Numbered from the stretch's first letter, positions 17,169 to 26,659 are shown. The stretch: DNA of 64,000 nucleotides from UMGS1590 sp036303105 (GCA_036303105.1 JAXJBF010000117.1:1-64000), one strand, 5' to 3'. Numbers and translations: made by a program. The notes: a model not told the origin generated them from the sequence alone.

Positions 17169-18866
17169 TCAACTTTCTTCCATGATAATTGGCAAGATCA
17201 TCGGACGACGACGGGTGCGTTCATACAAGAACTTCCCTGTCACATCACGCAGGGCCTGCTTGATGCTGGTCCAATCGGTGACGCCATCTTTCATGCATTG
17301 GTCGAGGGCTTTCTCGACACGCGCGCGGGCATCGGTCATCAATTCGTCGGCTTCACGCACATAGACAAAGCCGCGGGATACGAGATCCGGCCCAGCAACA
17401 ACGCGCTTGTTCTTGCGATCGATGGTCACCACAACAATAAAGATCCCATCCTGTGACAGTTGACGGCGATCACGCAGCACAATGTTGCCAACATCGCCAA
17501 CACCCAAACCATCGATCAGCACACGACCCGCAGGCACTTTTCCTGCTAAGCCCACACGATGCTGGGTAGCCAGCACAACGTGGCCGTTTTCTGTGACGAT
17601 GATGTTTTCTGATGGGATACCAACTTCCTTTGCAAGCTTTGCATGTGACAACAGCATCCGATACTCACCATGTACAGGCATAAAATACTTTGGTTTCACA
17701 AGATTAAGCATCATCTTGAGCTCTTCGCGGGCGGCATGTCCAGAAACATGGACACGTTGGTCGGTGTTATCAATAACATCGGCACCAAGTTTGAAGAGCA
17801 TGTCAATCACCTTACTGATGAGCTTTTCATTGCCTGGAATTGGGCTGGCCGAGAAAATAACCGTATCACCAGCGCCAATACGCACCTGGCGATGCTCATT
17901 CATCGCCATGCGTGACAGTGCAGCCATCGGTTCTCCTTGGCTGCCCGTGCAGAGAATCACCAGTTGGTTGTCTGGATACTGACGCATTTCATCCATCTCG
18001 ATCAGGGTATTTGGTGGCACATTGATATAGCCATATTCACTTGCAACGTTGATGGTGTTGACCATGCTGCGGCCTGTAATCACCACTTTACGGCGATTGG
18101 CATGGGCAGCATTCAGCACCTGCTGCAGACGATGCACATTTGAAGCAAACGTTGCAATAATGATACGCCCTGTAATATGTGGGAACAACTTGTCAAAGGT
18201 CTCCCCAATCGACGATTCACTCATGCTGAACCCAGGACGGGTGGCATTGGTGGAATCGCTCATCATCAGGAGCACCCCTTTGGCGCTGATTTCTGCAATG
18301 CGCTGGAAATCAGTCGTGGTCCCGTCGACCGGTGTTTGGTCGAATTTAAAATCCCCCGTGTGAAAAATAATGCCCAACGGCGTGTGAATGGCAACGGCGC
18401 TTGCATCCGGAATACTATGGCAGGTCTTGATCAGTTCAACCTCCATGTGACCGATGCGAAACGGTTCGCCGTGCTTGACGACCACCAATCGTTGCTTGCC
18501 AAGGTTGCGTGCCTCCTTGAGCTTCGGTTCGAGCAGCCCGATCGTGAGGCGTGTGCCGTAAACAGGCACATGGAGTTCTCGCAAAACATACGGCAAGCCA
18601 CCAATGTGGTCTTCATGACCGTGGGTGAGAACGATGCCCTTTACCTTTTCCTTGTTGGTCGTCAGATACGTGATATCCGGAATCACACAGTCTACGCCAA
18701 GCAGATCTTCCGTTGGAAAGGACATTCCTGCGTCAATGACGATGATCTCATCCTTATATTCGACGGCTGTCATATTCTTCCCAATCTCTTCAAGTCCGCC
18801 CAGTGGGATGATCTTGACGCCATCTTTTGGTTTTTGCTTAGAAATAACAATTTCCTCCTTCTTCAT
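17169..18866 (-). CDS. rnj: Ribonuclease J
   Basis: 565 residues. It has the metallo-beta-lactamase metal motif GIVLTHGHEDHIGGLPY, FHTGDFKFD, the beta-CASP features (SDSTNATRPGF, ATFASNVHR, CTGSQGEP), SGHAAREELK and VHGEYRML, and the C-terminal domain. RNase J is the 5'-3' exonuclease and endonuclease for mRNA turnover and 16S maturation in Bacillota. Length fits the family. It appears monocistronic, with a terminator after it. Confidence 0.96.
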   Translation of the reverse strand: MKKEEIVISKQKPKDGVKIIPLGGLEEIGKNMTAVEYKDEIIVIDAGMSFPTEDLLGVDCVIPDITYLTTNKEKVKGIVLTHGHEDHIGGLPYVLRELHVPVYGTRLTIGLLEPKLKEARNLGKQRLVVVKHGEPFRIGHMEVELIKTCHSIPDASAVAIHTPLGIIFHTGDFKFDQTPVDGTTTDFQRIAEISAKGVLLMMSDSTNATRPGFSMSESSIGETFDKLFPHITGRIIIATFASNVHRLQQVLNAAHANRRKVVITGRSMVNTINVASEYGYINVPPNTLIEMDEMRQYPDNQLVILCTGSQGEPMAALSRMAMNEHRQVRIGAGDTVIFSASPIPGNEKLISKVIDMLFKLGADVIDNTDQRVHVSGHAAREELKMMLNLVKPKYFMPVHGEYRMLLSHAKLAKEVGIPSENIIVTENGHVVLATQHRVGLAGKVPAGRVLIDGLGVGDVGNIVLRDRRQLSQDGIFIVVVTIDRKNKRVVAGPDLVSRGFVYVREADELMTDARARVEKALDQCMKDGVTDWTSIKQALRDVTGKFLYERTRRRPMILPIIMEES

Positions 18867-18943
18867 AGATTTGCCGATCCTATATACTCAGCTCTGTTTA
18901 TTATAAACAATTTTTTCAGCGGTTGCAAGCCGCGCGGCACCGA

Positions 18944-18984
18944 CAAAGAAAAAGCGGCAGCATCGCGAAACGATGCTGCCGCTT
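18944..18984 (-). terminator. Terminator after the second ABC/FtsX operon
   Basis: A perfect 14-bp stem AAGCGGCAGCATCG (18952-18965) with 18971-18984 and a 5-base loop, then a T-rich tail on the minus strand. Confidence 0.93.
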
Positions 18985-18991
18985 GTGGCAA

Positions 18992-20974
18992 CTAATACAG
19001 GCGCTGTCCAGCGCGAATGCGCGCAATGATGTTCTGCCGCCGCAGGCGCCGCGCAGCCAGCGTGGTGATGCAAAGCGTAAGAGCCAGCACGCCCGCGCAG
19101 CAAAGAAGAATCGGCAGCAGCGGAAAATGATACGGCACAGGGAAAGCGGCGCGCACTGGCAGCGCCACAAGGTACGTCAAAAGCACACCCAGCGGCACGC
19201 CGATGAGAATGGCCCGCAGGCTGCAAAGAATGCTCTCAAGCGCAAGCATTTTCCGCAAGCCCTCCGGTGTCATGCCGATACTTTGAAGCACCGCAAATTC
19301 GCTCGAGCGCATGAGCACATTCGTGGACAAGGTGCTCACCACGTTGGTAAAGCCAATGAGCATAAGCAGCCCGCAGAAGCAGGCGAGGAAAACCAGTGCC
19401 AGCACAATGGCAATATTCATGACCTTGAAATAATCCTCGGTCGCATAGACGCGGGCGCTGTAGCCATGTTCCATATAATTGTCGCTGCTCTGATCTGGAA
19501 AATGTTCGGCAAGGACTTGCCCAGCGTAATCCATGAAGCCCTGCATGTCTGCCGGTGCTGCCTGCCAGCTGTATTGGCGCAGCGTCATCTCCGGCAGAAT
19601 CAGGCGCACTGGATTGGTGTTCGGATAATAGAGCACATCCGGCACATCGCCGGCATCCAGCGCCGCGCCAATCGTCACTTCTGTGGTTGTGCCATCGGTT
19701 TCTTCGAGCTTCAGCGATTGAGGCACCTCCTTGAAAAAGACCGTGTCGGTGCTGTAGCCTTTGATGTTGAGCCGGTCGTTGTTAATGAGCAGCACACTCC
19801 CCACAGGCACCCCTGCCTGCGCACACAGCGTCTGATAATGCTGCTGGTCTAAAACAATGCACTCCACATCGAAGGCCGCTGTCGCTTGTCCATCCAATTC
19901 ATAGTAGGAACGAATCTCCGGCGTCAGCGATGCGGTATCCAGCGTCACATCGTAACGTTCGTAGTCATTGCCAAAGCCAAACACATCGGTGCCGCCATCG
20001 TAACTTGCCAGCTCACTGGTGATGGCATCGCCAAGCGTGCTAGAAATTGGTGCCACATACGCAGTGTCGTCATGGGCCATGGCAGATTGATAATCGGCTG
20101 TCACAGTATAGCCATCGTCAGTCGTCATCATCGCGTTGAAAGTGCCTGCCTGATGCCAGAGAAAGCCAATGAATACAAAAAGCACCACCGCCACCGCCAG
20201 CGCTGCCACCGTGGTACGAAAAGTCTGGCGGCTGCGTGTCAATGTTTTATGAGCGAGCAAGCCCTCGGGCCCAAAGACACACATCACCAGCGCATCCATC
20301 CATTGATGGCTGCGGTGTGCGCGAATCTTTACCGCATCACGACCGCGCACACTGGCAATAGCACTCTGCTTGGCCGCTTTGCGTGCTGGCAGCCAGGCGC
20401 TGATGAGCACGGTCAGCAACGAAAGCACTATCGCCAGCAGCAGGCCCAATGGTGAAAGCACAAAGCGCAGGCGAAAAGTCATCGTTTTTAACATGATGTG
20501 GGTGAGGGCGTTCAATTCGTCAAAGAAATGGTTCGCGATGGCAATGCCGCCTGCTGTCAGCCCCAATCCCAGCAGAAGCCCAAGAGGGATGCCGATGAGC
20601 GCAAGCAGCATCGCTTCCCAAAGCATCGTTTTGCGAATTTGTGCCGGCGTTGCACCGATGCACTTCAGCGTGCCAAACTCCGCCGTGCGTGCGCTGGCGC
20701 TGACACGAAAAACATTTGAGATAACCACAATGGCCATGACCATAATCAGCACACTGAGAAATGCTGCCGGCACCACCAGTACACGCACATACATGGTGCT
20801 ATACATCGTCAGTCCGCCGCCAACGCTCTCGCGGATCATTGCCGCACCGCTGGCAGCAAAATGGGTCACACAGGTAATGAGCGCCGTTGCCAGCACCACC
20901 GCCACCACCGTCCAAAAGCTCCGCAAGCGGTTGACGCGAAACTGACTCGCTGCCAAATGAAGAAAGAGACGCAT
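18992..20974 (-). CDS. ABC transporter permease, FtsX/MacB-like
   Basis: 660 residues. An N-terminal helix (FWTVVAVVLATALITCV) is followed by FtsX-type segments with the ISNVFRVSASARTAEFGTLK signature. A second half (TFRTTVAALAVAVVLFVFIGF) is followed by an extracellular domain of about 220 residues and a second FtsX core (SSEFAVLQSIGMTPEGLRKM). Such permeases export peptides or lipids or sense envelope stress. It lies 1 bp after the ATPase stop, in one operon. The upstream two-component system probably controls it. Substrate unknown. Confidence 0.9.
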   Translation of the reverse strand: MRLFLHLAASQFRVNRLRSFWTVVAVVLATALITCVTHFAASGAAMIRESVGGGLTMYSTMYVRVLVVPAAFLSVLIMVMAIVVISNVFRVSASARTAEFGTLKCIGATPAQIRKTMLWEAMLLALIGIPLGLLLGLGLTAGGIAIANHFFDELNALTHIMLKTMTFRLRFVLSPLGLLLAIVLSLLTVLISAWLPARKAAKQSAIASVRGRDAVKIRAHRSHQWMDALVMCVFGPEGLLAHKTLTRSRQTFRTTVAALAVAVVLFVFIGFLWHQAGTFNAMMTTDDGYTVTADYQSAMAHDDTAYVAPISSTLGDAITSELASYDGGTDVFGFGNDYERYDVTLDTASLTPEIRSYYELDGQATAAFDVECIVLDQQHYQTLCAQAGVPVGSVLLINNDRLNIKGYSTDTVFFKEVPQSLKLEETDGTTTEVTIGAALDAGDVPDVLYYPNTNPVRLILPEMTLRQYSWQAAPADMQGFMDYAGQVLAEHFPDQSSDNYMEHGYSARVYATEDYFKVMNIAIVLALVFLACFCGLLMLIGFTNVVSTLSTNVLMRSSEFAVLQSIGMTPEGLRKMLALESILCSLRAILIGVPLGVLLTYLVALPVRAAFPVPYHFPLLPILLCCAGVLALTLCITTLAARRLRRQNIIARIRAGQRLY

Positions 20975-20975
20975 T

Positions 20976-21677
20976 TTAACGCGCCCCCTTTCGCCGGTCT
21001 TTCAACAGCTCATCCGACAGCAGCCGCCCATCACCGAGGGTAAGCACGCGATCGGCCATGAGCGCGATCTTTTCATCGTGGGTGATGAGCAGAAGGGTTT
21101 GCCTGTAACGCCGATTGGCCAGCTGCAGCAACGCCATTACATCGCGGCTGGCACGGCTGTCCAGGTTGCCGGTCGGCTCATCGGCAAGAATAAACGCCGG
21201 ATCGTTGATCAGCGCCCGTCCCAAAGACACACGCTGCTGCTGTCCGCCTGAAAGCGCACTCGGCAGATGATCGGCGCGTTCCGTGAGCCCACACATTTCC
21301 AGAATTTCGTTCAGCTTGGCTTTTTCCGGCTCGCGCTTATCGAGCAGATAGGGCAGCATGATGTTCTCCGCCGCTGTCAGCGTCGGCACCAGATTATAAA
21401 ACTGAAACACCATGCCAATATTGCGGCGTCTGAAAATAGCCCGCTCGCTTTCGTTCATGTCATAGATGGCCTGATCGTCGATGAGAACACGGCCTGATGT
21501 CGGCTCATCGATGCCGCCGATCAGGTTCATGAGCGTCGATTTGCCGCTGCCAGATGCACCGACAATGGCAATGAACTCACCTTTTTCGACGCTGAAACTG
21601 ACGTGGTCCAGCGCCGTCACCGCTGTCTCACCGCTGCCATAGATTTTTGTCAGGGCCTCCACTTGAAGGATTGCCAT
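20976..21677 (-). CDS. ABC transporter ATP-binding protein (MacB/LolD-like)
   Basis: 233-residue ATPase: Walker A GASGSGKSTLMN, Q-loop MVFQFYNL, signature LSGGQQQR, Walker B FILADEPTGNLD and switch LLITHDE. It pairs with the downstream FtsX-like permease. GGAGGCGATG precedes the ATG. It has its own promoter with an 11-bp-period repeat (21710-21741) in the gap after the kinase gene. Confidence 0.95.
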   Translation of the reverse strand: MAILQVEALTKIYGSGETAVTALDHVSFSVEKGEFIAIVGASGSGKSTLMNLIGGIDEPTSGRVLIDDQAIYDMNESERAIFRRRNIGMVFQFYNLVPTLTAAENIMLPYLLDKREPEKAKLNEILEMCGLTERADHLPSALSGGQQQRVSLGRALINDPAFILADEPTGNLDSRASRDVMALLQLANRRYRQTLLLITHDEKIALMADRVLTLGDGRLLSDELLKDRRKGAR

Positions 21678-21709
21678 AATTCATCGCCTCCTGTTGTCTC
21701 TATGGTTGT

Positions 21710-21741
21710 ATCATAACAAACCAATGTGACTGCTCGGTGAC
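21710..21741 (-). promoter_or_regulatory. Putative response-regulator box and promoter of the ABC/FtsX operon
   Basis: On the minus strand, GTCAC occurs twice with an 11-bp period (21741-21737 and 21730-21726), followed after 10 bp by a TATGAT -10 box (21715-21710). No -35 consensus is present. OmpR-family regulators bind such 11-bp repeats, and the regulator gene at 22573 is just upstream. Binding is inferred. Confidence 0.6.
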
Positions 21742-21761
21742 AGGAACAAGATGTTTTAGGC

Positions 21762-22580
21762 TCATTTGTAAAATTTAAGCGTAAAGGTCGCACCTTTGCC
21801 ATGTCCGCCAGCGTCCACATCGATGTCACCATGCTGACCACGGACAATGGCCAGCGCCAGCGGCAGCCCAATGCCAACGCCTTTTTTATCCGAAGCGCTG
21901 GCAAAACGCACGAACAGCGAAGCCATCTCTACCCGCGACAACCCCGCCCCGGCATCACGAACTGAAAGCCATTCATAAAGCGGATTGTCACCGCAGTCCA
22001 CAACGATGGTGCTGCCGGCAGGCGAGGCCTCACAGGCATTTTTTAAAAGATTCATCAAAGCCTCTACTGTCCAGCGTCGATCACAATGCAGAATGCCATC
22101 GCCGCTCAACATCACCTGCTGAGCCTGGACATCCAACAAAATCGCCAATGGCGCCAGCGCTGCATCCAACAATGCCTGTGCCGTCACTGCCTGCCGTTCA
22201 AATCGTACCGCCCCAGCGTCCAGCTTCGCCAATTTAAGCAGCGTATCGACCAACCAATCCATGCGCGCCAAACTCATGCGAATGTTTGCCAAAAATTCTT
22301 CCTGACGTTCCGGCGGCGCACCCTCAAGCAAATCAGCCATGAGCATCATCGAGGTCACCGGTGTTTTTAACTGGTGAGAAATGTTCTCCATGTACTCTGC
22401 AAACTCGGCGCGCGCAGCGTTGGCGGCATCACGCTCTGCCCCCAGCTGCGCCACAAGGGTGTGCAGATCGTTTTTCAGCAGCGACAGGGGGCCTTCCTGG
22501 TTGTCACGAAATTCCACAGGCTCACCATTGATTGCTCGGCGCAGCATGCCTGATAAGTCATTCAGCTCCTGTTTACGCAT
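21762..22580 (-). CDS. Soluble sensor histidine kinase
   Basis: About 272 residues. H-box ISHQLKTPVTSMM (about 95-107), N-box NLLKNACEA, G1 RDAGAGL, G2 GVGIGLPLAL. Unusually, no transmembrane helix or extracellular sensor is visible: only about 90 residues, with a coiled-coil-like LGAERDAANAARAEFAEYM, precede the H-box. Sensing probably goes through the ABC permease or a cytoplasmic signal. The start is uncertain: ATG 22580, GTG 22586 and TTG 22595 all overlap or abut the regulator gene. Confidence 0.85.
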   Translation of the reverse strand: MRKQELNDLSGMLRRAINGEPVEFRDNQEGPLSLLKNDLHTLVAQLGAERDAANAARAEFAEYMENISHQLKTPVTSMMLMADLLEGAPPERQEEFLANIRMSLARMDWLVDTLLKLAKLDAGAVRFERQAVTAQALLDAALAPLAILLDVQAQQVMLSGDGILHCDRRWTVEALMNLLKNACEASPAGSTIVVDCGDNPLYEWLSVRDAGAGLSRVEMASLFVRFASASDKKGVGIGLPLALAIVRGQHGDIDVDAGGHGKGATFTLKFYK

Positions 22581-23217
22581 CCACACGATAGCCAAGCCCC
22601 CTCACTGTTTCAATGGTCACTGCATCCCCCAATTTTTCACGCAGCCGCTTTACGTACACGGTCAGCGTATTGTCTTCAACAAAGTTGCCATTCTGATCCC
22701 AAAGCTGGTCCAAAATCTGCGCCCGTGTCAGCAGCTGTCCGCGATGCATCGCAAAAATCAGGCAGAGCCGATACTCCAGCGCCGTCAGCGCCACGTCCTG
22801 GCCAGCCACCGTAACCCGACCCGACGCCGTATCGATGCGCGCCTTGCCCATGCTCAATACCGATTCCTCATGCGGCAACGCCCGTCGCACACGCGCCAGC
22901 AATTCACGCAAACGAAATGGCTTGGTCACATAATCGGCTGCCCCCTGATCGAGCGCACGCACAATGCGCTCTTCCTCGTCCATCACGGTGAGAAAAATCA
23001 CCTGTACCCCACGGGCCAGCGCCGCTTCGCCAACTGTGAAGCCATCACCATCAGGCAGCTGCATATCAACAATTGCCAAGTCGAGTGCTTTTTCGTTCAA
23101 CATTGTCTGCGCCATGGCCACAGTTCCAGCATGACACACGCCGTAGCCGGCTTGCTCAAGCGCAAATACCAGCCCTGATGCAATCACAGCATCGTCCTCC
23201 ACCAACAAAAGGTCCAT
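22573..23217 (-). CDS. OmpR-family response regulator
   Basis: 214 residues: acidic pocket LVEDD, phospho-acceptor D51 in AIVDMQLPDGDG, lysine in VTKPFRLRELLAR, then a winged helix (LTALEYRLCLIF to TVRGLGYRVDA). It is the first gene of a regulator-kinase-ATPase-permease cluster and overlaps the kinase. The repeat box ahead of the ATPase gene is its likely target. Confidence 0.95.
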   Translation of the reverse strand: MDLLLVEDDAVIASGLVFALEQAGYGVCHAGTVAMAQTMLNEKALDLAIVDMQLPDGDGFTVGEAALARGVQVIFLTVMDEEERIVRALDQGAADYVTKPFRLRELLARVRRALPHEESVLSMGKARIDTASGRVTVAGQDVALTALEYRLCLIFAMHRGQLLTRAQILDQLWDQNGNFVEDNTLTVYVKRLREKLGDAVTIETVRGLGYRVDA

Positions 23218-23234
23218 TGGCTCGCCTCCCTGTT

Positions 23235-23268
23235 ATAAAAATAGCGACTGCCACAAATGACAGTCGCT
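23235..23268 (-). terminator. Terminator after glnQ-like gene
   Basis: AGCGACTG (23243-23250) pairs with CAGTCGCT (23261-23268), with a T-run on the minus strand, ending the amino-acid importer operon. Confidence 0.85.
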
Positions 23269-23278
23269 TTGCTTTTCA

Positions 23279-24001
23279 TTAAAGCACCTTCGCCAGGAAA
23301 TCCTGGGTACGTGGTTCTTTTGGATTGTTAAAGATTTCTTCCGGCGTTCCCTGTTCCATGATGTAACCCTGGTCCATGAAAAATACGCGGTCACATACTT
23401 CACGCGCAAAGCCCATTTCGTGGGTAACGATCAACATGGTCATGCCAGTTTCGGTCAACTGACGGATAACCGCCAATACTTCGCCGACCATTTCCGGGTC
23501 GAGAGCTGATGTTGGTTCATCAAACAACATAATTTTTGGATGCATGGCCAACGCACGGGCAATGGCTACACGCTGCTGCTGACCACCAGAAAGTGCCGCT
23601 GGATAGCTGTCGGCCTTGTCCAGCAGGCCAACACGCTGCAGCAATTCACGTGCGGTTTTCTCTGCTTCTTCTTGAGCAATGCCCTTGACATTGATTGGCG
23701 CGAGGGTAATGTTTTCCAGCACTGTTTTATGAGGGAAGAGATTAAAACGCTGGAACACCATACCGAGATTTTCACGCATTTTGTTGATGTCCGTTTTTGG
23801 ATCGGTGATCTCCTGGCCATCAATGATAATATGCCCGCTGGTTGGTTCTTCAAGCAGATTGATGCAGCGCAGGAAGGTACTCTTACCAGAACCGGATGGC
23901 CCGATGATGGAAACGATTTCTCCATCTTTGATGGTTTCGGTGATGCCTTTAAGAACTTCCAGTTCACCGAAGGATTTGTGTAAGTCTTTGATTTCGATCA
24001 T
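23279..24001 (-). CDS. glnQ: Polar amino-acid ABC transporter ATP-binding protein (GlnQ-like)
   Basis: 240 residues with Walker A GPSGSGKSTFLRC, Q-loop MVFQRFNLFPH, signature LSGGQQQR, Walker B IMLFDEPTSALDPE and switch TMLIVTHEM. The FNLFPH and EPTSALDPE forms are typical of polar amino-acid (Gln/His/cystine) importers. It follows the permease gene by 21 bp with a GGAGGT site. Symbol by similarity only; the amino acid is not determined. Confidence 0.93.
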   Translation of the reverse strand: MIEIKDLHKSFGELEVLKGITETIKDGEIVSIIGPSGSGKSTFLRCINLLEEPTSGHIIIDGQEITDPKTDINKMRENLGMVFQRFNLFPHKTVLENITLAPINVKGIAQEEAEKTARELLQRVGLLDKADSYPAALSGGQQQRVAIARALAMHPKIMLFDEPTSALDPEMVGEVLAVIRQLTETGMTMLIVTHEMGFAREVCDRVFFMDQGYIMEQGTPEEIFNNPKEPRTQDFLAKVL

Positions 24002-24022
24002 TGTTCAATAACCTCCTAATGA

Positions 24023-24706
24023 TCAGCGCTTGTCCGTCTGCAGACGGCGTTCATACCAGTTGATGATGCGCGTAAAGGTCAATGTTAATACAAGATAAAC
24101 CAAGGCAACGGCAACATAGGTTGGGAACGGTTCAAAATGAACCGAAGTATAAATCTGCCCACGCTTCATGATTTCTGACAAGCCAATGGCTGCCAACAGA
24201 GACGTATCCTTCAGCAGCATGACAAATTCGTTACCCAGTGGTGGGATGACAAGCTTGAACGCCTGTGGCAAAATAACCAGGCGCATGGCCTGTTTGTGGG
24301 TCATGCCAAGAGAGCGTGCAGCTTCCACCTGTCCCTTATCGACGCCTTGAATCCCAGCGCGGAAAATTTCGGCCACATACGCCCCACTGTTCAGTGACAG
24401 CACCACAATCCCTGTAACGAGCAGTGGGAAACTGAACTTACCATTAAAGAACAGTTCTGCAATGATGCTCGCCACACCAAAATGCCATAAGAAAATCTGT
24501 ACATAAAGTGGTGTACCGCGAAGCGCTTCAATATAAACATTCGCGATCACTTTAAGCACGCGATTGCGCCCCATCTTCATCAACGCCATAAGCAGACCAA
24601 TAATGATCCCAAAGAACACACCACAGACCGTGAGGAACAGGGTGGTCCCAGCGCCTGGAATCAGCTTAGGCAGCACATCAAAAAATGCTGTAAAAAAATC
24701 GCCCAT
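24023..24706 (-). CDS. Polar amino-acid ABC transporter permease
   Basis: 227 residues with the HisM/GlnP permease pattern: N-terminal helix (GTTLFLTVCGVFFGIIIGLL), IEALRGTPLYVQIF, and the ATPase-contact EAA loop GQVEAARSLGMTHKQAMRLV. One permease gene is present, so the transporter likely uses a homodimer. It lies between the binding-protein gene and the ATPase gene. Confidence 0.94.
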   Translation of the reverse strand: MGDFFTAFFDVLPKLIPGAGTTLFLTVCGVFFGIIIGLLMALMKMGRNRVLKVIANVYIEALRGTPLYVQIFLWHFGVASIIAELFFNGKFSFPLLVTGIVVLSLNSGAYVAEIFRAGIQGVDKGQVEAARSLGMTHKQAMRLVILPQAFKLVIPPLGNEFVMLLKDTSLLAAIGLSEIMKRGQIYTSVHFEPFPTYVAVALVYLVLTLTFTRIINWYERRLQTDKR

Positions 24707-24733
24707 TTTATCCTCCTTTAGGGAATAAACGCA

Positions 24734-24769
24734 AAGAATGAGATGCAGTCATGGCTGCATCTCATTCTT
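24734..24769 (-). promoter_or_regulatory. Intercistronic mRNA hairpin between binding-protein and permease genes
   Basis: A perfect 15-bp inverted repeat (24734-24748 with 24755-24769) and a 6-base loop has no T-run on the minus strand. It probably stabilises or partially terminates the message so that the binding protein is made in excess. Confidence 0.65.
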
Positions 24770-24788
24770 ATCTTACCTGTTACAAATA

Positions 24789-25658
24789 TTATTCAGCGCC
24801 GCTCATGATGTCAGCAACGGCATCTTTTGCACTGCCATCCTTCACAGATTCTGGAACATCAAGTTCATACTTCGCGCAAAGTTCGTCAAACTTACCATTT
24901 TCGATGACATTTGCAAGACCAGCATTGATCTTATCCAGAAGAGCCTGATTGTCTTCATCAACAACAATGCCATAGTAATCAGAAGCATATGGTTCGCCGG
25001 TGAGCTTTACTTCATCAGCATGATCCTTCAGATAGGACTGTGCAACTGGGATGTCGATGATGATGGCATCGCAGCCGCCAGTCAGCAGATCCTGCACGCA
25101 GGTGTTATAGTTGTCAAGCAGTTTGGCAGTTGCGGTACCAGCTTCTTCAAGAGCGGTTGCTTCATCGGCGCCAGTGGTACCGATCTGAGCAGCAACGGTC
25201 TTGCCCTGAAGATCATCAGCGCCGGTGATGTCGCTGTCAGCTGCGACCATGATGCCAAGAGAAGCATCCATGTATGGGTCAGAGAACAGAACATTGTTGC
25301 GCTTTGGATCAAAGCTCATGCCTGCAGCAATGGCATCAATCTGACCAGTGGTCAATGCACCAATCAGCGCGTCAAATTCCATGGACTTGAATTCCACATC
25401 GAAGCCCTGATCTTCACCGATGGCCTGCATCAGGTCAAGGTCAAAGCCGGTCATGTTGCCTTCGTCATCCTGATATTCGAATGGAGCGAAGGTTGGGTTG
25501 GTCCCTACAACGACCACGTTAGAAGATTCGCTGGAGGCACTGCCTTCAGCAGCTGCACTGTTAGAAGCAGCATCGTTGCTGCCGCCGCCACAGCCAGCCA
25601 ACAGCGTAACAGCCATAGCAGCTGTCAACAACATTGCTATCCATTTTTTGTTTTTCAT
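24789..25658 (-). CDS. Amino-acid-binding lipoprotein of ABC importer
   Basis: 289 residues. Signal peptide with lipobox LLAGC (cysteine at about 22), a low-complexity Ser/Ala linker, then an SBP family 3 domain: VVVVGTNPTFAPFEYQDDEG, GFDLDLMQAIGEDQG, LTTGQIDAIAAGM and GIVVDEDNQALLDKIN. It captures a polar amino acid outside the membrane for the permease/ATPase encoded downstream. The start at 25658 follows AGGAGAAGAG; the longer frame adds a basic stretch with no site. Confidence 0.95.
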   Translation of the reverse strand: MKNKKWIAMLLTAAMAVTLLAGCGGGSNDAASNSAAAEGSASSESSNVVVVGTNPTFAPFEYQDDEGNMTGFDLDLMQAIGEDQGFDVEFKSMEFDALIGALTTGQIDAIAAGMSFDPKRNNVLFSDPYMDASLGIMVAADSDITGADDLQGKTVAAQIGTTGADEATALEEAGTATAKLLDNYNTCVQDLLTGGCDAIIIDIPVAQSYLKDHADEVKLTGEPYASDYYGIVVDEDNQALLDKINAGLANVIENGKFDELCAKYELDVPESVKDGSAKDAVADIMSGAE

Positions 25659-25831
25659 GATATCTCTTCTCCTCTTATATGTGATAGATAAAACATATAC
25701 AGTTATTATAGAGCGACGTGTATATTTTTTCAATCACTTTCTGACCATTCTCAGGATAATTTAGGGCTTTTTCCCGCTTTATAACAAGCTATTAGCAATG
25801 TCTATGCATAAAACACTGCATACCATGCATG

Positions 25832-26530
25832 TCAACGCAGGGCGCTTGCCAACGTCACGCTCTGCACCTGCTTGGCGCCGGCACGGCGCAACGCACGCGC
25901 ACAAGCGAGCAGCGTGCTGCCAGTGGTCATGACGTCATCCACAAGAAGCACACACTGACCACGCAGCTGCGCTTGCACCTTCTCCGGCACAGAAAACGCC
26001 TGAGCCACGTTTTGCATACGCTCAGCTTTCGACAGTCCAACCTGGTGACGCGTGTTGACCACGCGCAGCAGCCAGTCGTCGTGCAGCGGCAGCTGCCAAA
26101 CACGGCTCAGTTCACGCGCCAAGAGCAGGCTTTGATTGTAGCCCCGCTCGCGCAAGCGCGCCTTATGCAGCGGCACAGGAATAACAGCATCGACCAGCGG
26201 CGCCGGCCAATGTGCAGCGAGCGCGCCAAAACCTTCCGCCCGCCAAGGTTCGCCATGATATTTAAAGCGCAGAATGGCCTCGCGTACCGTATCAGTATAA
26301 GGAAGAAAAGCAGTATTGCCCACGTAATACGCTGGCCAATCGCGACAGGTGTCGCAAACCGGCGCCCGCGAGCCAAAATGCCCACAGCGCCGGCACTGAC
26401 CTTCAAGTTCAGCAAACCGCCGCCAACGCATCAAACACGCCTCGCAAATGGTCAGCGTTTCTGTTCGCTTTTCACAGAGCACACACATGCTGGGATTTGG
26501 AAAAATCAAATTCAACAGCGCTCTCCACAT
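25832..26530 (-). CDS. ComFC-like phosphoribosyltransferase
   Basis: 232 residues. An N-terminal zinc-finger-like region (MCVLC, ICEAC, CRRCG, CDTC) leads to a type I phosphoribosyltransferase domain with IPVPLHKARLRERGYNQS and the PRPP loop VLLVDDVMTTGSTL. This is the ComF family, needed for DNA uptake in competent Bacillota and related to GntX in Proteobacteria. No comFA helicase gene is adjacent. The start at 26530 follows GAAGGGGGAG; longer frames lack a site. Confidence 0.88.
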   Translation of the reverse strand: MWRALLNLIFPNPSMCVLCEKRTETLTICEACLMRWRRFAELEGQCRRCGHFGSRAPVCDTCRDWPAYYVGNTAFLPYTDTVREAILRFKYHGEPWRAEGFGALAAHWPAPLVDAVIPVPLHKARLRERGYNQSLLLARELSRVWQLPLHDDWLLRVVNTRHQVGLSKAERMQNVAQAFSVPEKVQAQLRGQCVLLVDDVMTTGSTLLACARALRRAGAKQVQSVTLASALR

Positions 26531-26659
26531 AAGCAGCTCCCCCTTCACCATGCAACGACCACCATTGCATTTAGCGTAAACCACAGTCCTCCATCTTGCA
26601 AGGAAATTCAAGAAAGCGTATAATTATTTTATTCTAGGATTACCACAAGGAGGAAACCC

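Noticed and set aside
18923..19852. 309-codon plus-strand frame opposite the FtsX-like permease
   Set aside because: Composition (His/Arg/Gln-rich) is that of a shadow frame, and it runs through the permease terminator hairpin.
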